Below, piece by piece: positions 1-10,944 of a stretch of DNA of 64,000 bases. The position numbers and the translations under genes are program-made. Numbering within the stretch: position 1 is the stretch's first letter; the number at the start of each line of letters is the position of its first letter. The notes below the pieces were generated by a model. That model had not been told where the DNA came from. It saw only the letters and a program-made list of their open reading frames with translations, and ran no database searches. The DNA is from Cephalotus follicularis (lineage: Eukaryota; Streptophyta; Magnoliopsida; Oxalidales; Cephalotaceae), in the NCBI GenBank assembly GCA_001972305.1, contig BDDD01002029.1, positions 142,946-206,945 on the forward strand, given 5' to 3'.

Positions 1-532
1 AACAGGGGCACCTTTAGCTTTTCCAATTCCTCATTCCTTGCACCATCCTTGCTCCCAGGGAAAGGATATTTATACCATCAGAGTCCAGGTGACATGGGGG
101 CTCCCATGGACAGTGTCCCTCTTATCCTCATCTCCCACTCTCTCATTCTCTGGATTTTTCTAGAGGAACTGTGCAAGAAAATGGCCAAAAGTATTTCTGC
201 AGGCCACCACCCACCTTTTATACACGTGAGAGGAAGGATCTTGAATTGTTGAGACAATTCTCAACGGTTCAGGGCTTTCCCCATGCCTTGGGCCAACCTA
301 CTTCAATTGGGCCTACCTCCTCACTTGGGCCAAATTACACTTTCCATTTACTAGCCCAAAAATCCAATTACTACATTAAATCCAGACCAAGGAGAAAAAC
401 ATATTCTCTTTAGCCCAAGTTCACAAATTATATTCCATTAAGGCCCAAATAAATACTTCATAACATTCAGGCCCAGCCCAAATAGCGGAAAAATAATTAC
501 AAAGCCCGATAATAATATTTAGTTCTCTTGCA
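1..532 (-). repeat. Gypsy-1 3' LTR, partial
   Basis: This is the inner part of the 3' LTR. It ends at 532 with the CA expected of an LTR end (minus-strand start TGCAAGAGAACTAAATATT). It is similar to 7117-7659 throughout, with scattered substitutions. The remaining roughly 2.3 kb of this LTR should lie to the left of the window. Confidence 0.88.
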
Positions 533-548
533 TCCTACCCTCCTTAGA
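533..548 (-). promoter_or_regulatory. Gypsy-1 polypurine tract
   Basis: On the minus strand the bases directly before the 3' LTR read AAGGAGGGTAGGA. This is the purine run that primes plus-strand DNA synthesis in LTR elements. Its position against the LTR start at 532 supports that boundary. Confidence 0.75.
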
Positions 549-590
549 GAAATCTCGTCCCGAGATTTCCTGGGATGAAAATGAATGGGG

Positions 591-1985
591 TTATTTAGTC
601 TGCATATCATCTTCTCTTTCCCAGGTAGCTTCTTCCACTCCGTACTATTGCCATAATACCTTCACTAACGGAATGGTTTTATTCCTTAACTGTTTAATTC
701 GTCGGTCGAGAATCTGGATAGGTATCTCTTCGAAACTCAAATCCGTTTTCAACTCCAATGGCTCCCATCGTAAAACATGAGAAGGGTCGAGATGGTACTT
801 CTGCAGCATCGAAACATGAAACACAGTGTGCACATATACCAGGTTGGGTGGTAAGGCAAGTCGATAAGCAACATCACCCACTCTTTCTAGGATCTCAAAA
901 GGTCCTATAAATCGAGGGGTCAACTTTCCTCTCTTACCGAACCTCATAATTCCTTTAGTCGGATAGACTTTAAGGAATACATGATCGCCCACAGCGAACT
1001 CCAACTCTCGTATACGATGGTCTACATAGCTTTTCTGTCTGCTTTGTGCTGTACGGAGTCTTTCCCGGATAACCTTTTCCTTATCAATTGTGTCTTGCAC
1101 AAGCTTGGGTCCCACAAGACTCTGTTCACCCACTTCAAACCAACAGATCGGGGTTCTTCACTTCCTTCCATAGAGAGCCTCTAACGGAGCCATACCAACA
1201 CTGGTGTGAAAGCTGTTGTTGTACGAGAACTCCACTAATGATAGATGGTCTTCCCAGCTACCTCCCCAATCCAAAATGCATGCTCGTAGCATGTCTTCCA
1301 GAGTCTGAATGGTCCTCTCAGACTGTCCATCAGTCTGAGGATGAACAACTGTGCTAAAGTTCAACGGAGTACCAAAAGCTTCTTGTAGTTTTCTCCAAAA
1401 CCGCTATTTAAAACGAGGGTCTTTGTCAGACACCATGCTAATCGGTACTCCATGAAGCCTTACAATTTCACCAATATACAAATTCGCTAGCCGTGTGAGA
1501 GAAAAGTTTGTCTCGATCGCGAGAAAATGTGCAGATTTGGTAAAGCGATCGACAATTACCCATATAGCATCACGGCCATTCCTCGTTCCAGGCAATCCTG
1601 TCACGAAGTCCATCGTTATGTGTTCCCATTTCCACTGTGCCATAGGCAACGGTTACAACTATCCTACTGGTCTTTGGTGTTCTGCTTTAACCTGTTGGCA
1701 TGTCAAACAGGAAGCAACATACTCTATTATCTCTCTCTTCATGTTGTTCCACCAATAGTCCAGCTTTAGATCCCGGTACATCTTGGTACTCCCAGGATGT
1801 ACGGAGAAACTAGAGCGATGCGCTTGTGACAACAGTTCATTGTTCAGTTCATTATTGTTAGGAACACATATTCTGCCCTGATATTGGATTAATCTATCGC
1901 CTTGTACAGAGAAATCCGTCTTCAAACCTCCATCTTTGCTCAAAGCTATCTTACGCAGATCTCCATCGTTTTCTCTAAGCTTCAC
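591..1985 (-). pseudogene. Gypsy-1 integrase with chromodomain-like C-terminus, broken
   Basis: The zinc-binding HHCC region is near 1985-1660, with both His and both Cys present (motif CLTCQQVKAEH). The catalytic core follows, with the first Asp in TMDFVTGLPG, the second in VSDKDPRF and the Glu within [23 protein letters not shown] segment and a [10 protein letters not shown] tail follow; such tails are typical of chromovirus-type integrases. All parts are in one minus-strand frame ending at 591. In-frame stops lie near 1659 and 1650 (before the core), near 1404 (after PRFK), near 1158 and near 645. The catalytic residues survive but the protein cannot be made whole. A further frame change near 1980 separates it from RNase H. 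Confidence 0.9.
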
Positions 1986-2607
1986 GGATTCGGTCCATTA
2001 ACCATGGACGTGTCTTAATATGAATAATGGTTAGGCAAGCCAATCGACAACTGAGGGTGTCTGCAACAACATTAGCTTTGCCTGGATGGTACTGTATTTC
2101 ACAGTTATAGTCACTGAGCAACTCCATCCATCTTCGTTGTCTCATATTCAGGTCCTTCTGTGAAAATAGGTACTTTAAGCTCTTGTGATCGGTGTACACC
2201 TCGAACTTGGTACCATATAGGTAATGCCTCCATTTACGCAGAGCAAACACTATCGCCGCTAACTCAAGATCATGATTTGGATAAGTCTCTTCATAGGGCT
2301 TTAGCTTTCTTGAGGTGTAAGCGATCACTCTTCCATTTTGCATAAGGACACACCCCATGCCACTGCTTGATGCGTCACTGTATACAACAAAACCTTTGTT
2401 GCCCTCTAGTAAGGCAAGGACTGGCGCAACAGTCAGACGATGCTTTAATTCTTGAAAACTCTGCTCACAAGCATCATCCCAGACAAAGGCAACATTCTTC
2501 TGTGTCAATCTTGTTAGAGGTGTAACTATCTTTGAAAATCCTTCCACAAACCGACGGTAGTATCCTGCCAAGCCGAGAAAGCTACAGACTTCCGTAACAT
2601 TTGTTGG
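1975..2607 (-). pseudogene. Gypsy-1 RNase H domain
   Basis: The segment begins with [12 protein letters not shown] connection sequence and holds the RNase H acidic residues in [20 protein letters not shown] and YTDHKSL. It ends in [11 protein letters not shown], a hallmark of Ty3/gypsy RNase H. It is in the same frame as RT upstream but separated by a TGA near 2608. At its 3' end it runs out of frame with integrase around 1980. The active-site residues look intact, so loss of function comes from the stops and frameshift rather than from active-site change. Confidence 0.9.
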
Positions 2608-3145
2608 TCATTTCCAGCTCTTTACTGCTTCAATCTTTGTAGGATCTACTGACAATCCTGCACTGGATATAACTTGACCAAGGAATGTCATCTCTGACAA
2701 CCAGAACTCACACTTGCTAAACTTCTCATACAACCGGTGGTCTTTGAGGGTCCGTAATGCCAAGTGCAGGTGTTCACCATGTTCTTCCATGGACTTCAAA
2801 TATATTAGGATGTCATCAATGAACACCATAATAACCTGATCAAGATATGGACTGAATATCCTATTCATCACGTTCTTAAATGCTGCAGGGGCGTTGGTCA
2901 CCCCGAAAGGCATTACTACGAATTCAGAGTGTCCATATCGTGATCTGAAAGTAGTCTTGGGAATATCTTCAGCTCTAACTCGTAGCTGGTGATATCCTGA
3001 TCTCAAGTCCAACTTAGAGAACACTGAAGATCCCTTTAGATGATCAAACAGATCGTCAATGTGCGGCAGGGGATACTTGTTCTTAACTGTCACTTTATTC
3101 AACTGCCGATAATCGATACATATTCTCAGGGATCCATCTTTTTTT
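2608..3145 (-). pseudogene. Gypsy-1 reverse transcriptase
   Basis: This segment contains [41 protein letters not shown] and the catalytic FIDDILIY box, in the normal Ty3/gypsy order. A run of T residues at about 3135-3145 (A-run in the sense strand) is the likely frameshift separating it from the protease-linker frame upstream. Copying DNA from the element RNA is the family role. The domain is well preserved by sequence but cannot be translated as one polyprotein. Confidence 0.9.
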
Positions 3146-4330
3146 CTTTACAAACAAGACCGGTGCTTCCCACGGGGATACACTGGGTCTGATAAAACCT
3201 TTATCCAACAACTTCTGTAGTTGTACTTTCAATTCCTTTAACTCAGGATGGGTCATCCAGTACGGAGCTGTGGATGCGGGGGCTGTTCCTGGTAGCAGAT
3301 CTATAGAAAACTCCACATCTCTCTCAGGAGGTAAGGATGTCAGCTCTTCTGGAAACACATCTGGGTATTCAGAAACCATAGGAACATCTTCTAACTTTGG
3401 TATCCATTTACTGTCATTCGTAACATGTGCCGGGTAAGCAGTACAACCCAGTCTGAAGAGTCTGTCAGCCTGAAAAGCAGATATCATAGAAACTGGCTGA
3501 TGCTCTAACATCCCTATAAACTGGAATGGAGACTGTCCTGAGAAATGGAAGGTTACAACCTTCCTATTACAATCCACGTATGCATAATGTACTGACAGCC
3601 AATCCATACTGAGAATCAAATCAAGTTCGCCCATCGGCAGCACTATAAGGTCCGCCGGAAGGATATATCCATAAATCTCGACGGCACAAGATCTACACAC
3701 CCACCAGGAGGTAACTGGTTCTCCCACTGGTGTGCTGACCTCTACTACGAAAGGTAAAGGCTCAGGCTCCACATTCATACAACTTATAAAATGAGAAGCA
3801 ACATATGAATAGGACGAGCCTGGATCAATCGAAGTCCGTGCCAAGTGTTGAGATACATAAACCATACCTCCAATGACCGAGGGTGACCCAGCTGCAGCTC
3901 GCCAGTCCATTGCATATACTCTTCCCTGTATCGTAGGTGCGAATCCCAATGGCTATTTGCCACGATCTCCACGTGAACTGGTCCTAGGGTGACCTTGCTG
4001 GAAACTTCCCCGTGATCGGTTTGAACCTTGTCCTGTTTCACCTCCTGTGTTGAACTGATTCTGTGGACATTGAGTAGATATATGATCTGGAGCTCCACAA
4101 GTCCAACACCTACCATCTTTCCACCAGCAATCATCCAAAACATGGTTAGAGCGACCACAATATACACAGGGTTTAACAGACTCTTGTTCACGATCGATAG
4201 GTTTAGAAGAACCTCCTTGCGAAGCCGTCCTCTACTGACTCCTCTGTCATGTATCACAACCGGGTCTTCTCTATTGAGAACCATGAGATTGCCTTCCCAA
4301 CCTCGAAGGTCCTGCTGGGCTACTAACACT
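3095..4330 (-). pseudogene. Gypsy-1 gag zinc knuckle and aspartic protease remnant
   Basis: A CX2CX4HX4C zinc knuckle (CWTCGAPDHISTQC) lies at about 4105-4066. After an in-frame stop near 3953, the protease follows with the DPGSSYSYVAS active-site loop (a D-S/T-G variant usual in this clade) and a flap/linker region to about 3150. Only about 640 bp separate the zinc knuckle from the 5' LTR, too little for a full capsid domain. The N-terminal gag therefore appears deleted. The stretch 4331-4760 shows no convincing coding. Confidence 0.8.
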
Positions 4331-4760
4331 ACAGGGAGATTCTTCCAGTGTCAGCCCTAGAAATTCAGCTTCTCTCTTATCAATCTCTACTTTAAAAGCC
4401 TCCAAGAGTATGTGTCACTGGAAGACTCAATCATCTTCAACTAGAGTTCCGCTTCACCTTTTTAACATATACGTTGCATAACTCATACATTTAACTTATC
4501 ATCGCCCATATTCTCCTCATAAGTCCTCTGGGTTCCTGTAGTGTAGGAGCAGCAGCTTCGGCTCCATGAGCCACATTTACTTCCTCTTATCTTTCCTTAT
4601 TTCTACGGGTACATCTCATTCACGTCCCAGACCTCTCTCCTCTTACGTTCTTACTTCGTCGTCCTTCCATTCTGATTCATAAAAGAACGGGTCAATATCC
4701 ACACATTTATCTTAATTCCACTTACCAAGGGTACTATTTCGGCATATCCAGAATAGTACG

Positions 4761-4772
4761 GCTCTGATACCA
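4761..4772 (-). promoter_or_regulatory. Gypsy-1 primer binding site (initiator Met-tRNA)
   Basis: The plus strand reads GCTCTGATACCA, the reverse complement of TGGTATCAGAGC, complementary to the 3' end of initiator Met-tRNA. It lies five bases inside the 5' LTR boundary at 4778. Confidence 0.92.
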
Positions 4773-5324
4773 AAACCTGTCATGCCCCAAACCGTGGGTT
4801 GGGCCCACGACTCGACACGTGGCAATCCGTACAATCATCATCATCATAAATCATAAAAATTTAAAACTTAAATAAATCATAACCATAATCTATTTATTTA
4901 ATGTGTTGATGTACAGACCCAGTTCGATACATTAAAAAAATACACTGCTACAACCAGCAGATAAAAATTACATAATTATTTCTTGAGAATCCAACCATAA
5001 AGCGTACTGCCGAGGAGGAGGAACTTACTTCACTCTTTATCCTTGACGTTGTTGCGATGTGCCACCACTACCTGTTCCTGTACCTAGCCCATTCAAAAGA
5101 ATGGGTCAGCAACCCTGGGGGTTATGTAGGTTACCCCATATACGGGCACATACCAGAGGAATAAACAATACAAGCAGAGGAGAAACAAATATAATAAATG
5201 CATATCATGAAAGTAGACCATAATCCATAACATCATCATCCTGACTACTCTACTCAAGTCATACATACCAATCAATAATACATAGGAGTCTTGTCCGATC
5301 ATCCTATTGTCTGGTCAATATATA

Positions 5325-5560
5325 AGGTTCACCTTTAGGCTCACCAGCCTGCGGAATTCTCCTCCAGGTTCGCCTGCTGAGTGGAATTCGCCCTTTGCTC
5401 ACCTGCTCTGGCGGTTCACCCTTTGGATCACCAGCTCTGGCAGAATTCAACTTTCGGTTCACCATTGGCGGATTCCCTCGAGAACACCTGCGGTATTCGC
5501 CCCTTGGGTTCACCTGCTCGGTAGAATTCTCCCTTGTTGGGATCACCTGCCTGGGTCCAT
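5325..5560. repeat. Degenerate tandem repeat inside gypsy-1 LTR
   Basis: Words such as GGTTCACC, CACCTGCTCGG and GAATTC recur every 30-40 bases for about 230 bp. The units are too diverged for a firm period. It is LTR-internal and noncoding. Confidence 0.6.
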
Positions 5561-6269
5561 CTATATAATTCCTTTCCTTTTACATTCCGTTTTCTAAATC
5601 TATTTCCTTCCTATCCTCCTTTCTTTCCTTAACATTTACATTTCATTTCTTAAGCCTGACTAGGGCACAACAGTGGGCCTGATGCCTTCCCATGCATAAG
5701 GCCCACCTCCGCATTACTTGCATGGCGCATGCAAAGCCTACATCACATAATCATCTGCCCACGCCGCATACATATACTTAGGAAAATATCCTTTCCTTTC
5801 GCGGGTGCATGCACATACTATCATATTCTGCACCTCGAGAACTCATGCATGCACGCACAATCAAGTGCTAAGGACGCATGTAAGGTGTGCACGTCTAGTG
5901 ACGCATATAGGGGTACAGGCTCGGCTCATGGATGTCTTCTCGGGAGGTTTGGCAGAGACTGTCACATGCTCAGGAGGCATGGCCAGCTCATAGGTGTATG
6001 CACGGGAGGCATAGCAGAGAACGACTCATGCTCAGGGGACATGGTCGGATCGTGGCTACTCTGCCCTAGTGCACGCTCAAGATTATGGTAGAGGAGCATT
6101 TTAGTTGAGCCTAGGTGGGGAGCTTTGTTACCCTGCACTGGCGCACGGATAGGGAGTGTATCCTCGGCGCATAAAGGCTAGAATGCATCACTGGGCATCC
6201 TTGGCACCAAGTCAAGGGCTCCCCGGGCATGGGTGCTCTGCACCTCTGCACGTAGCTGCTCAGTAATAT

Positions 6270-6560
6270 GCCATGCCCAGGCATGGAAGTGAAGCTCGGG
6301 AGTGAATGTGGAGCTCGGGCATGGCAGCAACTCAGGCATGGAAGCTCGGTACCTCAGCCCGGCACCTCTAACATGGAAGCTCGGCGTGATGGTAGAGCTC
6401 GGCCTGGCTGCCCGGGCATGGACAGATCTCGGGTGTCTCACCCCTGGTAGCACATCTCCCCTGGAACCTCATCTCCATGGCACCCCTCATATTCACCTCG
6501 GCAGCCCTGGCATTCGACCATGACAGCTCGGGCATCACATGCGCATCACCCCAGCACCTC
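6270..6560. repeat. Degenerate GGCATGGAAGCTCGG repeat inside gypsy-1 LTR
   Basis: The word GGCATGGAAGCTCGG and variants (AGCTCGGCATGG, GAGCTCGGGCATGG) recur about ten times in GC-rich sequence. The short ORFs here on both strands follow from this repeat and are not gene-like. Confidence 0.6.
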
Positions 6561-7659
6561 TGGTGACTCCTCAGTACTTCTGGCGCCATGGCAACATGGC
6601 CTGGAAGCTCAACCCAGGTTCAGCATAGTGAACAGGGGTTGTATATGGCACACTCTGGACGTAGGCTTGGCACCTGCTAGCGGTGGAGGAGGCTCAGTCG
6701 TCCGCCGATGAGGATCTCGGATGCCTGGCCATGCTCGTATGCATGGCCAGGGAAGCTCCAAGCTACACTATGGCAGCCCTGCTCATGGCTTCATTTTATG
6801 AGGAGCAACATGTGCGTAGTCAGGACGCGTACTTGGAGAAGAAAGGATGTCCACGTGATAGGGACGTGTCAAGGCGGATGGCTTAGTTATAACGCACACC
6901 CGGGCATACATATATAGGAATCTAACTTGCAATTGCTAATTTAATTAAATAACAATAGCACACGCATTCAAACAGACAATGAAAAGAGCACACAGCAACC
7001 ACATAGAAGAACACACATATGTTGGTAGGCACTCGGATATAGTGCAACCTACCTGGGGTAAAGGTGGAAAACGAAGATCTCTTCTTCCTCCTTAATTCTG
7101 GACTTCCTTCCAACAGGGGTCTGCTACACACCTTTAGCTTTTTCAATTTCTCATTCCTTGCATCATCCTTGCTCCCAAGGAAAGGGTATTTATACCATCA
7201 GAGTGTAGGGGACATTGGGGCTCCCATGCACAGTGTCCCTCTTGTCCTCATCTCCCACACTCTCATTCTCCCAATTTTTCTAGAGCAACTGTGCAAGAAA
7301 CTGGTCAAAAGTATGTCTGCAGGCCACCCACCTTTTATACACGTGAGAGGAAGAAACTAGAATTGTTGAGACAATTCTCAACGGTTCAGGGCCTTCCCCA
7401 TGCCTTGGGCCAACCTACTCCAATTGGGCCTACCTCCTCACTTGGGCAAAATTACACTTTCCATTTACCAGCCCAAAAATCCAATTACTACATTAAATCC
7501 AACCCAAGGAGAAAAACATATTCTCTTTAGCCCAAGTTCACAAATTATATTCCATTAAGGCCCAAATAGATACTTTATAAAATTCGGGCCCATCCAAAAA
7601 GACGGGAAAATAATTACAAAGCCCAATAATAATATTTAATAATATTTAGGGGTCTTACA

Positions 7660-7956
7660 ATTGGAGCTTGGATGTTAGAGTTCATGGAGCTCGCAGAGGA
7701 CCTAGAGTGCAGAGGGAGCTCTAGAAGGAATGATCCATCATTTTAGGTAATGGATTCTTTGTCTCTGCTTGTTTTTAGTGTTTGTTGTTTGTTTGGTCAG
7801 CCAATTAGGGATCCCCATGTGCGCATGGATGTTTATGGACATATATATTCCATGGTTTCCTCTGCTCAAAGCAGTCTTTCATTGTGAAATTAAAATTGGG
7901 CACCATGAGCACCTATGGCCTAAAACGTCCTCTACCACCCCTTCATGCTTCCAACA
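7660..7956 (+). repeat. Copia-A 5' LTR, 3' remnant
   Basis: This segment matches 32045-32328 and ends TTCCAACA two bases before the PBS. Its upstream part was separated by the gypsy-1 insertion and should lie beyond the left window edge. Confidence 0.85.
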
Positions 7957-7958
7957 AG

Positions 7959-7970
7959 TGGTATCAGAGC
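7959..7970 (+). promoter_or_regulatory. Copia-A primer binding site (initiator Met-tRNA)
   Basis: TGGTATCAGAGC is a perfect match to the usual plant LTR-element PBS. It follows the LTR terminus CCAACA by two bases. Confidence 0.95.
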
Positions 7971-9753
7971 CAACTGATTGGCACCAATCAAGCTTTATGT
8001 TTTTGCTCCTGTGTCCGCATAAATTTAGACCACGATCTTAGAGCTTGGACCAATGCTCCGAGGTCATTTTGTGAGCTTAGAGCTCTTCTGCCTTCGAGGT
8101 CAGACTACGAGATGAGAACTCTGATGTCTACCTCTGAGGCTTACCTTTGAGTGCGCAAAGCCTATGTTCGAGCATAGTACTCTGACGCATTGCACTTCAT
8201 GGTCTGCGTGCGAGCATAGTGCTCTAATGCATTGTGCTTCATGGTCTGCGTGTGAGCATAGTGCTCTGACGCATTGCGCTACATGGTCTGCATGAGAGCA
8301 TAGTCCTCTGACGTATTGCACTACCTAGTCTGTGTCCGTGGAATTAGAGCTTCTCTGACGCAATGCACTACCTAGTCTATGTCCGAGGACTTAGAGCTCC
8401 TCTGACCTTGCTCTAATTAGTCTGCCTGTGAGCTTAGAGCTTTGCTAACGTCCTATGAGGTCTACCGACGCATATTTTCTCTTAAATTTCATGGTCAGAC
8501 CATTAAATTAAATAGTTTAGAACTATTTTAGGAACACTGAATTACAGAAATTTAGTGGGAGCTTACATTAGATGTTGTTCATTCAAGTTTAATATATTAT
8601 ATGTATTTTATTGAATGCATGATGGTAGACTTGGGACTAGACCTAGCTTTCTGGTTCCTTTTGTGGATGGTTATTTATTTGCTTTATTTGGAAACTCTCT
8701 ATTGGTCTGTAACGTGCACTGACAATCTCCTTACCTCTTTATTCTCTCTAGGATAGAATTCCCTTCTCTATTGTATTAGATGTAATGAAGGTTAAAGATG
8801 CACAGGACATAGAAGGAGAGGTTTCTCATAGCTTAGAGAGGAGACTATAAGACCAAGTGAAGGCCATGAATGCATGGATGCATTTGTAATAAAGTAGTTT
8901 AAATAGCTCACATAAGAGACCCAATGGTCATACTTGGCTCGTGTGATCACTTATAGCCCAAGTCCCAAGTCATGCCACTTTCTTTTATGTTGGACATAGG
9001 ATGCATGAGATGGATGTATTTTTCGTTTACGTCTATGCATGCTGAGCTGTAATCAATTGGATTGGAAGATAAAATTGGATTTTATAAATGTCTTGGTTAA
9101 GTATATAAAAATTTGTGAGACCTTAAATTCCTCCAACTAGTGAAATAATAAGTAGCACTGGTTAAACAAGTAAGTGAACCCGTTGTTGGCTTTCCACAAT
9201 TCTTGCAGAATGGGGTGGGTATACTCTATGCGGCTCATGCCGTGGCTGAAGTATACACTATGCCCATACCTATTTAGCTCCAGTACAAGGTGCTGGAAGG
9301 AAATTGTTATGTCTTGGCACTTGGACATGAATACGTGTGGGTGTCTTAAGAATAACAAATTTCTTTAAGGGTTGTGGGTTTGACTTATACCATGATCTTG
9401 TGATTCGTCATGACCATCGGTGAGAACACTTGAGCCGGGAGGCCAAATGTAGTATCGGATCTTGCATGGCAGGGTTAGATCCTAATGCAAATTGGTACAT
9501 TGTGCCTGCCTATCTTGGATATTATGGTCAACATGCCGTGGCAGGGGCCATGATATACCGGGATAGATTCCGATCCCCACTAGGAGACTAAGAGTCTCCC
9601 GAGTTTCACATGGAGGTGTGGGTTACAATTTGAATAGTGGGAGGAGCCATATACACTAAAGATCAAGTGTTGTGGTTGTAACATTAAAAATGTTGAATTA
9701 TCTGCTAATATATACTCTATTGTCTCCTTATAGGTTGCTAGTTGAATATAATC
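7971..9753 (+). other. Copia-A untranslated leader
   Basis: About 1.8 kb lies between PBS and gag, long for a copia element. No ORF has gene-like features. Part of it (about 9400-9660) matches the reverse complement of 37560-37780 in copia-C, so the leader is a family trait and not a host insertion. Confidence 0.65.
8165..8440 (+). repeat. 42-bp tandem repeat in copia-A leader
   Basis: A unit of about 42 bp (GAGCATAGTGCTCTGACGCA plus CATGGTCTGCGTG-type remainder) is repeated about four times at 8171-8340, with decayed copies to about 8440. On the minus strand it reads as a 14-residue periodic peptide (ALCSHADHEAQC-like), which is only the repeat seen in translation. It lies between the PBS and gag, i.e. 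in the untranslated leader. Confidence 0.75.
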
Positions 9754-10326
9754 ATGTCTATCAGCACCGCTATAGCCCGTGTCTTAGAGACAAATAAGCT
9801 TGAGGGGCCAAACTTCTTGGACTGGGAGCGCAATTTGTGCTTGATCCTGATGAGCAATAAGATTGCTCATATGTTGACTGACGCCCCACCCGCACTAGGT
9901 GCGAACCCTACTGATGAGCATAAGGCCAAAGTGGCCAAATGGTGGGAGGATGACGAGCAAGCTCGTTGTCTAGCTATTGATGGCATGGTCCCAATACTGC
10001 AAAGAAAACATGAAAAGCTAGAGACCCTGGGTGCTATACTCTTACCACTCAAGGAGTTGTATGGAGGCCGGTCTAGGACCAGCAGGTTTAAACTCTCTCG
10101 CTGTCTCTTTTTGATGAAGATGCAAGAGGGATCCTTGGTCCATCGACATGGACTGAGGATGATTGACTTGATTGTGCAGCTGTCTCAATTGGGTCTTGAC
10201 ATGGACAATGACTACTACATTGATCTCATGCTCTCTTCTCTCCCCCGATCCTTTTCACAGTTCATATCAAACTTTCACATGAATAAAGTGGATTGTTCTT
10301 TACAGGAGCTCATGGAGATGCTCTGA
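9754..10326 (+). pseudogene. Copia-A gag (capsid region)
   Basis: The ATG at 9754 is preferred. The frame gives about 190 residues of copia-type gag, with LEGPNFLDWERNL near the N-terminus and ELYGG and LSSLPRSFSQFI downstream, as in plant UBN2/retrotrans_gag proteins. It ends at a TGA at 10324-10326, but the same frame continues into zinc knuckle and protease, so this stop is a lesion. Family role: packaging of element RNA into cytoplasmic virus-like particles. Confidence 0.85.
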
Positions 10327-10944
10327 ACTGTAGAATCAGACATGGATCATGGAAGGTCCAAGCCTGAGGTTATGCTCATTCCCTCTTCTTTGGGAACATC
10401 ATCTAAGAGAGGAGGATCCAAGGGATCCACTTATTAGGGCAAGGCCACCATGAAGAAGAAAGGAAAGAATAAGCTTCTACGAGGAGCTAAGTCGCTAAGA
10501 GCGACTAGGGATGATGCCAGTAGGGATCGGATGAAAAAGCTTATTGAGGAGAAAACCTGCTTCCATTGTGGGAAGCAAGGTCATTGGAAGAGAGAGCGCA
10601 AGGAGTATCTTGCTTCCATTGCTGGGGGTGCCTCTGGATCAAATACCTTCATGATTGAACTCTACCTAGCACACAATGTTAGTTCTACTTGGGTGTTAAA
10701 CACTGGTTGTGGTACTAATATTTGTAACTCTTTGCAGGGTCTAAGAGGAGCTAGGGTGCTTGGAGCTGGAGATGCAATGGACCAGCGATTAGGCGATGGA
10801 TCTAGGATATTCGCCAAATTCGTAGGAGTTTTTGATTTGTATCTACCTAGTGGTTTTGTAATGAGACTTGATCCATGTTTCTATGTTAAGAACATTGTAA
10901 GAAACATTATTAGCATTTCATATGTATATATTCTATGGGCTTAG
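10327..10944 (+). pseudogene. Copia-A zinc knuckle and aspartic protease, damaged
   Basis: It is in the same frame as gag, with another stop near 10435. The zinc knuckle CFHCGKQGHWKRER has lost its last Cys (Arg in its place). The protease active site reads WVLNTGCGTN, so the catalytic Asp of the DTG motif is Asn. Both changes should abolish function independently of the stops. Confidence 0.82.

Larger units (their letters stand above)
1..7659 (-). mobile_element. Gypsy-1: Ty3/gypsy chromodomain-type LTR retrotransposon (Tekay/Del-like), left end outside window
   Basis: The order on the minus strand is 5' LTR (4778-7659), primer binding site (4761-4772), zinc knuckle and protease, RT, RNase H, integrase with a chromodomain-like tail, polypurine tract, and 3' LTR (1-532, cut by the window edge). 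Positions 1-532 match 7117-7659 closely, which pairs the two LTRs. The element sits inside the 5' LTR of copia-A: the bases after 7659 resume the copia LTR, which is also present at 32045-32328. The right target-site base block is ATTGG (7660-7664); its partner lies outside the window. Pol has several in-frame stops and frameshifts and most of gag is missing, so the copy is dead. The Tekay/Del lineage is inferred from the long LTR and integrase tail. Confidence 0.9.
4778..7659 (-). repeat. Gypsy-1 5' LTR (about 2.9 kb)
   Basis: The LTR begins TGTCATGCCCC and ends GGGGTCTTACA on the plus strand. On the minus strand that gives the canonical TGTAAGACCCC start and GGGGCATGACA end. The PBS abuts one end. 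The interior holds two degenerate repeat patches (see 5325-5560 and 6270-6560). I see no credible protein-coding gene in it. Confidence 0.88.

Noticed and set aside
4761..4772. Possible tRNA gene because of the Met-tRNA match.
   Set aside because: Only the 12-base primer complement is present, as at 7959, 39600 and 43799; no cloverleaf can be drawn.
5729..6091. 120-codon plus-strand ORF.
   Set aside because: It lies inside the gypsy-1 LTR on the antisense strand and has no recognisable domain or coding bias.
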